Shown: positions 1 through 5,426, counted from the first letter of the stretch. The stretch: DNA of 5,818 nucleotides from an uncultured Collinsella sp. (GCA_902494465.1 CABUTH010000120.1:1-5818); one strand, 5' to 3'. A program made the numbers and translations. The notes: generated from the letters alone by a model not told the origin.

Positions 1-829
1 CGAGATCTCGCTGCAGCAGGCACGTGCCAATGCGCTGCAGCTGGTGCGCCAGTACCCCGACGCCTTTGCCGGGCACGACGTGGAGGACGCGATCCAAAAC
101 GACATGATGCTCTTCTACTTTCCCATGGCGCTCGCGGATCTGCGCATGATGGCGTCCTTCCCGGGCAAGGGGCTGAGCAAGGAGACCTTGGTGTACTACG
201 AGGTGCTCGACTGGGCGTATCCCAGGGCAAACTATCTGGATGTTCGCCTTATGGGCATTTTGGAGCCGTGGGACTTTGTCAAGGTTGGGCCGTTTGATCC
301 GGCCATGCAGGAAGGTGACTTCCGCGTTGTCTCCGTCGATGCGTCCACCAAGGACCAGGTGGTCATTGATAAGCTGGCGCTCGACGTTGCAGGCAACGAC
401 GCCGAGGCTGTACTGGGTCTCAATAAAAAGAGCATCCGCACGTGGGCGCGCAAGGCCCGCAAGCATAAGGATGGCCTGGTGATGGTGCCGGTCTACTTTG
501 TCGATCGTCCGGCGACGGATAGCCGCGATGGCGAGCAGGTGCGCATCGCCGTGAACGGCCAGACGGGTCGTGCGGCCGCGGTGGTGTTTAGCGACAAGCG
601 CGAAACGCATATCGTGGCATCGCTCAACCCCAGCCTGCATCTGTCCGGCGAGAGCACCGTGCACGCCACGCCCATCGAGGTCAAATACGTTAAATCGCCG
701 TTCCTATACCAGATCGTGCGCCGTGGAGGCGGCGAGCAACCGCGCCAGGTTGCAGCCGCCGTCGAGGGTTCTTATCGAGAGGAGAAGCCTAAACGTAAGG
801 GCTTGTTCGCTGCGATCTTTGGGAAGTAG
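1..829 (+). CDS. Conserved protein of unknown function with NGQTGR motif, 5' end cut by the window
   Basis: The frame is open from base 2 to the TAG at 827-829, giving 275 visible residues with no stop. The GTG at 44 has no ribosome binding site before it, so the true start lies upstream of the window. The visible part has no signal peptide and no clear membrane span. An aromatic/Met-rich stretch (MMLFYFPMALADLRMM) lies near visible residues 36-50. A YYEVLDWAYP segment follows, and a PVYF...VRIAVNGQTGR block lies about two thirds along. An NGQTG(K/R) motif after a PV(W/Y) strand recalls the C-terminal parts of zinc-ribbon (TFIIB-type ribbon) proteins of unknown role in Firmicutes and Actinomycetota. 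That link is from memory, and any zinc ribbon would lie outside the window. The tail is basic and then hydrophobic (KPKRKGLFAAIFGK), which could touch the membrane. The reading frame is secure; the family is tentative and no function is proposed. Confidence 0.85.
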   Translation, partial: EISLQQARANALQLVRQYPDAFAGHDVEDAIQNDMMLFYFPMALADLRMMASFPGKGLSKETLVYYEVLDWAYPRANYLDVRLMGILEPWDFVKVGPFDPAMQEGDFRVVSVDASTKDQVVIDKLALDVAGNDAEAVLGLNKKSIRTWARKARKHKDGLVMVPVYFVDRPATDSRDGEQVRIAVNGQTGRAAAVVFSDKRETHIVASLNPSLHLSGESTVHATPIEVKYVKSPFLYQIVRRGGGEQPRQVAAAVEGSYREEKPKRKGLFAAIFGK

Positions 830-845
830 GGAAGCGCAGCACGGG

Positions 846-872
846 ACGGCTCGCAGGCGTGCGGGCTGCCGT
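846..872 (+). terminator. Weak hairpin just after the first gene
   Basis: ACGGC (846-850) pairs with GCCGT (868-872), and inside it CGCA (852-855) pairs with TGCG (860-863) around a GGCG loop. It begins 17 bases after the stop codon, as a terminator would. It is followed only by TCGGTAGTTTGG, with no real T-tract. It may be a weak or factor-assisted terminator, or simply a stable 3' UTR hairpin. The stronger signal at 1023-1046 lies further on. Confidence 0.3.
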
Positions 873-909
873 TCGGTAGTTTGGCAGGGGGTAGATGTAA
901 ATAAACGGT

Positions 910-1046
910 GGACCGGCTGCAAAAGGGCCGCCTCGCTGGGCAAGATTAGGTTGTGCCACGGAACCCGCTCCTCAGTTAGTCACACTTCGGAAGCGCGGGC
1001 AACGCAGGTGCAAGTGTCTTGAGGGCCGGCTGCAACCGGTCCTTTT
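910..1046 (+). ncRNA. Possible structured RNA closed by a long-range stem and ending in a T-tract
   Basis: Bases 910-921 (ggaccggctgca) pair with 1031-1042 (tgcaaccggtcc) with one C-A mismatch, and TTTT follows at 1043-1046. Within this closing stem are a 55-base hairpin (970-975 with 1018-1024, continuing 982-987 with 1012-1017) and a smaller one (939-942 with 954-957). The closing stem competes with a local hairpin, 1023-1029 with 1036-1042, because 910-922 and 1023-1035 are 12/13 identical. No + strand gene starts until 2443, so a riboswitch is unlikely. A stand-alone small RNA or a long 3' UTR of the first gene fits better. I could not match it to SRP, 6S, tmRNA, T-box, cobalamin or ZTP consensus elements. 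No convincing promoter was found upstream. The pairings are seen in the sequence; that the RNA exists is inference. Confidence 0.28.
1023..1046 (+). terminator. Intrinsic terminator on the + strand
   Basis: GGGCCGG (1023-1029) pairs with CCGGTCC (1036-1042) in seven pairs including one G-T wobble, around the six-base loop CTGCAA. TTTT follows at 1043-1046. It points away from the first gene, about 195 bases after its stop, and stops + strand transcription before the oppositely oriented nuclease gene. It may instead be the 3' end of a small RNA starting in this gap. Confidence 0.55.
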
Positions 1047-1224
1047 CTGTGGCAGCCAATGGGTCCACATCAGACGAAGGTCGCGTTTTTGCCTGTCAGG
1101 TCACGCTCTCCAGCCACGGCTAGAATGTCGTTGCCGGCGTCCATGACCAGTATTGTTTCGTAGCGTGCGTCGCAACCGCGGGTGCGCCTGCGACGGCTGC
1201 GGTGGTTTCGGTCGCAACGTGCCG

Positions 1225-2274
1225 CTATCCTTGCACTTCGCCATTAGTCGCTTCGTTGATGGCGCGGTACTCGGCACTCAGCTCGCGCGCCAGCTCTTCC
1301 TTGCTTGGGAGATACGGCAGGTATTTGGCGGCAAACACTTGGTCGTTGTCTTCGGGCAGCGTGTACTCGACGATCGAATCGCTTTTGTCCGCGCAGAGCA
1401 CGATGCCTATGGGCGGATTGTCGCCTTCGTTCATGAGCTCACGCGTGTAGTAGTTCACATACATTTGCATCTGGCCTAGGTCCTGATGCGTAAGGTCATC
1501 GGTCTTAAGGTCGATGAGCACGAAGCAGCGCATCAGATAGTTGTAAAAAACAAGGTCAATATAGAAATGGCGCCCATCAAAGGTGATGTGCTTTTGGCGC
1601 GCCTCGAAAGCAAAGCCACGGCCAAGCTCTAGCAGGAACTTCTGAAGATGTGTGATGAGCGCCTGCTCTAGATTGCTCTCGCGAAACGCAGTATCGTCCG
1701 AGAAACCTAAAAACTCCAGTACATATGGATCGCGGATGATATCCTCGGGGCGACGAGCTGGGGCGCTCTTTTGGATTTCCTGGGTGACGGCCTCCTTGTC
1801 TTTGCTGGCAAGTAGGCGCTCGCGGAACATGGTGTTGATCTGGCGTACGAGCTGGCGCGCGCTCCAGCGAGAGTCGGCGCATTCGTTCATGTACCAGGTG
1901 CGAGCTTCGGGGTCAGGAATGCGTATTAACCTCCGATAATGTGTCCAACTCAATTCGGGACGCAGTGAGTCCCGAATTGGAAATGTAAGATAGAACTGAC
2001 GCATTTTGCGCAGCTCTCTTGCTTCAAAACCTTTACCAAAATCCTTGGTAAGTCTGATTGCGAGGGCCTTGAGCAGCGCCTCTCCATACTTGGCGCGCTT
2101 CTCTCCGCCCTGCTCATCAACTATGCCCTTGCCGATCTCCCAATACGCCTCAACCATCGCAAAGTTAACGGCGGTATAGGCCTTGTCGCGAGCGGCGTTG
2201 AGAATCGAGGAAACCTGCTTGTAAAAACCTTCGGGCACGATTGCCGATTCTCCACGGTTTACCAGTTCGCCCAT
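1225..2274 (-). CDS. YhcG/DUF1016-family PDDEXK nuclease
   Basis: This 349-residue protein has the two-part layout of the YhcG (DUF1016) family and is close to full family length. The N-terminal helical part (about 12-150) carries the signature LSWTHY (108-113) followed by a basic RRLIRI stretch. The C-terminal part (about 175-320) is a PDDEXK-type nuclease fold with E224 (FEARQ), D240 (YIDLVFY), D255-x-K257 (LIDLK) and Q268 (GQMQMY). The third motif is D-x-K rather than the more usual E-x-K, a change the superfamily tolerates. Members are cytoplasmic, presumed DNA nucleases, often found near restriction-modification or other defence genes, but none is visible here. The start is uncertain: ATG at 2274 or the adjacent GTG at 2277. 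AGAGGA (2296-2291) lies 16 and 13 bases upstream of these, and a closer GGGG lies at 2286-2283. No intrinsic terminator was found after the TAG. A perfect inverted repeat sits inside the gene (1951-1979). The family call is firm; the target is unknown. Confidence 0.93.
   Translation of the reverse strand: MGELVNRGESAIVPEGFYKQVSSILNAARDKAYTAVNFAMVEAYWEIGKGIVDEQGGEKRAKYGEALLKALAIRLTKDFGKGFEARELRKMRQFYLTFPIRDSLRPELSWTHYRRLIRIPDPEARTWYMNECADSRWSARQLVRQINTMFRERLLASKDKEAVTQEIQKSAPARRPEDIIRDPYVLEFLGFSDDTAFRESNLEQALITHLQKFLLELGRGFAFEARQKHITFDGRHFYIDLVFYNYLMRCFVLIDLKTDDLTHQDLGQMQMYVNYYTRELMNEGDNPPIGIVLCADKSDSIVEYTLPEDNDQVFAAKYLPYLPSKEELARELSAEYRAINEATNGEVQG
1951..1979 (-). repeat. Perfect 11-bp inverted repeat inside the nuclease gene
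   Basis: CAATTCGGGAC (1951-1961) and GTCCCGAATTG (1969-1979) are exact reverse complements around a 7-base spacer, with a further T-G wobble outside. In the nuclease frame it encodes PIRDSLRPEL, directly before the family signature LSWTHY. In the mRNA it would make a very stable hairpin about 300 bases into the gene. No T-tract follows, so it is not a terminator. Confidence 0.85.
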
Positions 2275-2304
2275 CACTGTCGCCCCACTTTCCTCTTGTG
2301 GAAT

Positions 2305-2330
2305 GCATCTTTATCGCATCTAGTTTAAAG
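2305..2330 (-). promoter_or_regulatory. AT-rich block upstream of the nuclease gene, possible promoter
   Basis: Read on the - strand, the segment CTTTAAACTAGATGCGATAA and the bases after it form the AT-rich patch 30-55 bases before the nuclease start. TAAACT and GATAAA are possible -10 elements. I found no convincing -35 at proper spacing for either, so the location is plausible but the exact promoter is not resolved. Confidence 0.25.
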
Positions 2331-2391
2331 CCTCGCGCGGACACGAATTGCTGTGCTGTCTGACACCTTCGCATGGGAGCCTTGCGGTGAC

Positions 2392-2397
2392 TAAAAT
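2392..2397 (+). promoter_or_regulatory. Possible -10 element for the PH-like gene
   Basis: TAAAAT lies 45 bases before the chosen ATG at 2443, giving a leader of roughly 40 bases. A TG pair sits just upstream (2388-2389), which may partly make up for the lack of a good -35 hexamer. The small palindrome TGTC-T-GACA (2357-2365) lies about 27 bases further upstream and could be an operator, but a 9-base palindrome is easily found by chance. Confidence 0.3.
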
Positions 2398-2429
2398 GTG
2401 GCAATAGAGACAGTTTTAGCGAACCCCAC

Positions 2430-2434
2430 GGGAG
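2430..2434 (+). promoter_or_regulatory. Ribosome binding site that fixes the PH-like gene start
   Basis: GGGAG ends 8 bases before ATG 2443, an ideal distance. The same frame stays open upstream to a GTG at 2398, but that start has no purine-rich site before it. The shorter 89-residue protein is therefore preferred over a 104-residue one. Confidence 0.75.
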
Positions 2435-2442
2435 TGACGCGT

Positions 2443-2712
2443 ATGGACAACAACACGCTGCTATTCCAGGACAAAGGTTCGGGTAGGTTTAAAGACGTTA
2501 AGATCTACCCCAATCGTATCGAGGTGCTCAAGAAGGGCACTTTTGGCGGCAGGCACACCGAGATTGTCTACCTTAAGGACATCACGGGGGTCAACAGGAT
2601 CAAGGGTCGCGACGTTTTCCTGCGTAACAGGCTGTTGACCGCTTGCGTCTTTAGCCTGAGTAGCCGTGCGAAGGCCCAGGAGTTTGTTAACGCGCTGAAC
2701 ATGGTGATATAG
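2443..2712 (+). CDS. Small bacterial PH-like domain protein
   Basis: This 89-residue protein has no signal peptide or membrane segment and appears to be a single PH-like domain. Alternating strands run through KDVKIYPNRIEVLKKG (17-32), TEIVYLKDITGVNRI (39-53) and the 56-72 region. A C-terminal helix, SRAKAQEFVNALNMVI (74-89), closes the fold. The pattern of an N-terminal strand pair with 'i-Y-x-N-r-I', then a 'Y-x-D-I-t-x-V' strand and a final 'k-A-x-E-F-v-x-A-L' helix is typical of bacterial PH-like domains. Their ligands are mostly unknown, and many are membrane- or stress-associated. The protein is basic in its middle (K30, K31, R37, K45, R52, K54, R56, R61, R63), compatible with binding an acidic surface. 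It is divergent from the nuclease gene across 168 bases and convergent with the phospholipase gene. The domain call is from pattern only; no function is proposed. Confidence 0.85.
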   Translation: MDNNTLLFQDKGSGRFKDVKIYPNRIEVLKKGTFGGRHTEIVYLKDITGVNRIKGRDVFLRNRLLTACVFSLSSRAKAQEFVNALNMVI

Positions 2713-2814
2713 CCTATGGCGGCGTTTGGGCCAGACTTACGCCCGCGCATCTGGCGGCACGGTGGCTGGTCGTTCAACCTGCGAGGCGTCCTTTATGCGC
2801 TACCCCTTCATGTC

Positions 2815-2849
2815 AAAAATAGGGGCACAGAACGGTATTCCGCGCCCCT
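2815..2849 (-). terminator. Intrinsic terminator of the phospholipase gene
   Basis: Read on the - strand, AGGGGC (2849-2844) pairs with GCCCCT (2826-2821), with an inner CGG-AATA-CCG hairpin in the loop. ATTTTTG follows at once (2820-2814). It lies 32 bases past the phospholipase stop. A second weaker hairpin (2855-2859 with 2874-2878) sits between stop and terminator. On the + strand no T-tract follows, so it would not terminate the PH-like gene efficiently. Confidence 0.8.
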
Positions 2850-2881
2850 GATTGAGCCGATGCGTCTGAAAACCGGCTTGC

Positions 2882-5383
2882 CTATTCGCTAGCGCCTTCG
2901 TTGTTTTCGCGGTCACTGGCAAGCATTGCTGCGCCGGCGACCGTCGTCGCCACGGCGGCAGCGGCGAGCCCGGCGGCGATGCCAGAGCCGTCGCCCGTGC
3001 CGGCGAGCTTCTCGCCCGAGCCCTTGCTCTTGTTGCCCTTGCCGTTCTTGTCGGCGCTGTCCGTGGCGGCATCGTTGCCGTTGCCGCCGCCGGTACCGTT
3101 GCCGGTGCCGCCCGCACTGCCCGAGGCCGCTACGGTAAAGCTTGCGGATCCGTCGCTGGCGAGCGTGTAGTTCTGCGCCGCGTCGCCCAAGAGACCGTTC
3201 ACGCGCACCCAGTACGTTCCTGCGGCAAATGTTTCGCCCTCGGCCATTGCCGTGCCCGGAGCGCCGTCCGCATCGTGCACAAACTCGAGCTGGGCCGTGC
3301 AGGCATCGGTTTCGAGCTTGCCCTCGAGTGATGCCGCAATCTTGGCGCGCACGTCTTCGCCGGCCTTAAGGCCTTCGAGTCCCTCAAAATGGGGCGTCAG
3401 CGCGCGTGGATCGATATCGATGGGCACGGAGCCCCGCAACTCCGTAACGGTCTCGTTGCCCAAGGCGTCGACATCCACATATTCGATGGCAAACGCATGG
3501 CCCGAAGCCGCCACGTTGAGTACGTTGCTGCTGTCGACGAGGCGGAAATGACCCTCGCCAACGGTCTTGCCGTCCTGGAGCGAGGCGTCGCTCAGCGAGT
3601 TGCCGTACGTCATGCGCATGCGGGTCGGGAGGTAGTACGAAGCTGTCTGCTTGTGCTGTGCATCGTAATCGTAATTGCGCTGGTAGATGCTCCGGGCCAG
3701 CGCCGCATCAACAAAGTCGGATGCGATGATGCCAATGTGCTTGAGGTAATCTGACTTCGTATCCTTGTTGTCGCTGGGGTTGATGTACGGGCTCTTGTAC
3801 AGATGCTCGTTGACCACTCGTGCCGAGGTAAAAGGATTGCCTCCGTGCGACAAGCCCGTGCAGCTGGTGTAGTTGATAGACCAGCAACGCTCCTGGACTG
3901 GCACATTGGCCCCGTCATCGTCCACGACGTCCACCTTGTTGCGCGTGCGCCCGGTCGTTTCCTTCAGCGCATTATCGACCCAGCTGAGCTTGTCGGTTCC
4001 CGTGAGTTTGTACTTGTCCTGGGCGTATACCTTGGTGCAATAGGGCTCTTTTTCGCCTGTTTCCCCCGCGGCTTCAAAGCCCCGCGCGTCTTGGACGAGA
4101 CACATGGAACTGCTGTCGGTGTGCGTTGCGATTTTGTTATCCCATTCGGTAAGGTCGAGGCCCCACGTGTGGCCGCTTACGCTGTCGCCGGCGAGCCTAA
4201 ATCGACGTAGCAGGACGATTTTTCCGCGCACCTCGCCCAGTGTGGGAACGCGGCTCGACGTATAGAACAGTTTGGGGTTGTCGTCCAAAACCTTGGCGAA
4301 AGCCGTCGTAACACTGTCGTCGGTGGCTTCGTCGTTGCCTCGTGATACAAGCATGATGAGCGCTTCTGTCGGGTTTTCGTTCAAAAACGTTTTGAAGTAG
4401 CCTATGACATCGGAAAGATGCATAAAGTACGCGTCTTTTTTGAGCAGGTAGTAATCCCCGTGGTCGATGCCAGGGTTGTCGCCCTTTCCGAGCCGGATAT
4501 CAAAATAGCGAATGCCTTCGAGCAGCTGCGTGGGAATGTAATCCTGCTGGCATTTTACTTGCGAGGATTGGGGCTCAGTGTCGTTGTCCACGCTGCAGGT
4601 GCCCGAATCGTGCGTACCCGGGATGCTCAGCTCGTCGAGGAACTTGTTGTCGTCGACGTATTTCATCCAACATGGCCCATCGACGTAGCTGCTGTACGTG
4701 ATCCAGTCGAGGCTGCTGACCGTGGCATCGTTCTTTTTCATGTCGTAACCGATAAGTTCGAGCTCCCACGGAATGCTCTTACTCTTATGGCAGATCTTAT
4801 TGTTGTCCTGGTCTTCGCCGTTCGATTCTATTGCCAGGTACTTAATGTCTTTTTTCTCGGTTTCTTTCTCGACCGTGCGGTCTCGGATGATATAGGTTTC
4901 GTTTGATTGACGCTCGAACGCAAAAGCGCGGCTGGGCTTGTTGTCATACTCGCCGCCCCATACGTGGATGACCTTTCCATCTTTGTCAGAGTCGTCGTCG
5001 ACCGACCAAATGCTGTAGCCCGTCTTTTTATGCTCTTCGAAATTGAGCAAGGTGCGGATAGCATACCAGTTTGTATCGTCATTCTTGGTCGTTACGTTCT
5101 CAAGGATGAGCTTGCTGGACGTGCCGTCGTTAAACAGGTGGCAGACGTTGCCGCGAACGTTGCCGTCTTGGTTGACGCTCGCGGTGCGAAAATAGCCCGC
5201 GGGGCGAAGGCGAATGACGAAATTGTCGAGGCTGTTCGACGGTGCGGGTGTGTTGTCTGCAAATGCCGCTCGCAGGGGAATGCCCGGCGCTGCGGTTTCG
5301 GGTAGGCTTGCAAGTGGTGACAACGCCGCAAGCCCTAGGCCCAGCGTAAACGCTCGGCGGCTGATGGCATGGTGTTCGGTCAT
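2882..5383 (-). CDS. Tat-exported, probably wall-anchored phosphatidylinositol-specific phospholipase C
   Basis: This 833-residue protein would cleave phosphatidylinositol, or related GPI-type lipids, outside the cell. A twin-arginine signal SRRAFT (8-13) precedes a hydrophobic stretch, with likely cleavage after AFA (40-42). Residues about 50-212 look like a ricin-type beta-trefoil (GKVIHVWGG, SRAFAFE, NETYIIRD, KYLAIE, WELELI). The PI-PLC X domain (about 238-575) follows the Bacillus cereus enzyme closely. H258 (GTHDS), D259, D295 and R297 (YFDIR), H308 (DHG), R394 (IVLLRRF), D456 and Y458 (QDKY) and D556 (ASDF) match its catalytic or inositol-contact positions, and R297 suggests the calcium-independent type. 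Residues about 605-752 look Ig/MBG-like. Then come a Gly/Asn/Lys linker (755-790), LAGTG (793-797), a 22-residue hydrophobic helix (801-822) and an unusually acidic tail. It has ten cysteines after the signal. The ATG at 5383 follows GGAGAAG. The enzyme family is firm; the trefoil and wall anchoring are inferred. Confidence 0.93.
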   Translation of the reverse strand: MTEHHAISRRAFTLGLGLAALSPLASLPETAAPGIPLRAAFADNTPAPSNSLDNFVIRLRPAGYFRTASVNQDGNVRGNVCHLFNDGTSSKLILENVTTKNDDTNWYAIRTLLNFEEHKKTGYSIWSVDDDSDKDGKVIHVWGGEYDNKPSRAFAFERQSNETYIIRDRTVEKETEKKDIKYLAIESNGEDQDNNKICHKSKSIPWELELIGYDMKKNDATVSSLDWITYSSYVDGPCWMKYVDDNKFLDELSIPGTHDSGTCSVDNDTEPQSSQVKCQQDYIPTQLLEGIRYFDIRLGKGDNPGIDHGDYYLLKKDAYFMHLSDVIGYFKTFLNENPTEALIMLVSRGNDEATDDSVTTAFAKVLDDNPKLFYTSSRVPTLGEVRGKIVLLRRFRLAGDSVSGHTWGLDLTEWDNKIATHTDSSSMCLVQDARGFEAAGETGEKEPYCTKVYAQDKYKLTGTDKLSWVDNALKETTGRTRNKVDVVDDDGANVPVQERCWSINYTSCTGLSHGGNPFTSARVVNEHLYKSPYINPSDNKDTKSDYLKHIGIIASDFVDAALARSIYQRNYDYDAQHKQTASYYLPTRMRMTYGNSLSDASLQDGKTVGEGHFRLVDSSNVLNVAASGHAFAIEYVDVDALGNETVTELRGSVPIDIDPRALTPHFEGLEGLKAGEDVRAKIAASLEGKLETDACTAQLEFVHDADGAPGTAMAEGETFAAGTYWVRVNGLLGDAAQNYTLASDGSASFTVAASGSAGGTGNGTGGGNGNDAATDSADKNGKGNKSKGSGEKLAGTGDGSGIAAGLAAAAVATTVAGAAMLASDRENNEGASE
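3014..3121 (-). repeat. Low-complexity linker coding region of the phospholipase
   Basis: Short GGCAACGG/GGCACCGG-like units recur here and encode residues about 755-790, first Gly/Asn/Thr-rich and then Lys-rich. 46 of the 60 bases at 3061-3120 are G or C. Such flexible spacers commonly lie just before a sorting signal and span the cell wall. The repetition is a likely site of length variation between strains. Confidence 0.7.
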
Positions 5384-5385
5384 AA

Positions 5386-5392
5386 CTTCTCC
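5386..5392 (-). promoter_or_regulatory. Ribosome binding site of the phospholipase gene
   Basis: Read on the - strand, GGAGAAG precedes ATG 5383, with five bases between GGAG and the ATG. This supports the start, as does the twin-arginine motif beginning at residue 8, which would be lost with any later start. Confidence 0.75.
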
Positions 5393-5426
5393 ATTCGCAG
5401 AGTGCGGTTATGCGATAGTTTTGGTC

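Larger units (their letters stand above)
830..1224. other. Intergenic stretch without a convincing gene
   Basis: These 395 bases separate the convergent first gene and nuclease gene. Contents: a weak hairpin (846-872), a possible structured RNA (910-1042) ending in an intrinsic terminator (1023-1046), a coding-like but startless fragment on the - strand (1070-1243), and the 8-mer GTCGCAAC repeated at 1169-1176 and 1211-1218 with the inverted TGCGAC at 1189-1194 between them. No open frame here has both a plausible start and a ribosome binding site. I saw no IS ends and no tRNA. Confidence 0.6.

Noticed and set aside
570..1022. Open frame on the + strand overlapping the end of the first gene
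   Set aside because: Arg/Ser/Cys-rich composition typical of an out-of-frame translation of GC-rich DNA, with most of its first half inside the first gene.
910..1035. Target-site duplication around a short inserted element, suggested by the 13-mer direct repeat
   Set aside because: The enclosed 100 bases show no terminal inverted repeats, and the repeats differ at one base; RNA pairing explains them equally well.
910..1046. Cobalamin, ZTP or T-box riboswitch
   Set aside because: The conserved boxes are absent (only a GCCGCCT..GGGC resemblance to ZTP with extra bases between), and there is no + strand gene downstream to control.
1094..1103. TGTCAGGTCA resembling part of the SRP RNA signature
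   Set aside because: The GGAAGG/AGCAGCC part that should follow is absent, and no suitable hairpin surrounds it.
2165..2404. Open frame on the - strand overlapping the 5' end of the nuclease gene
   Set aside because: Its product is low in recognisable features and it overlaps the well-supported nuclease start in another frame.
2730..2755. GCCAGA/TCTGGC hairpin after the PH-like gene as its terminator
   Set aside because: The loop is 14 bases and no T-tract follows, so intrinsic termination is not supported.
3389..4906. Three long open frames on the + strand (3389-3754, 3803-4210, 4418-4906) opposite the phospholipase gene
   Set aside because: They are shadows of the GC-biased phospholipase frame. 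Their products lack recognisable domains, their starts lack ribosome binding sites, and the opposite frame is a clearly recognised enzyme.
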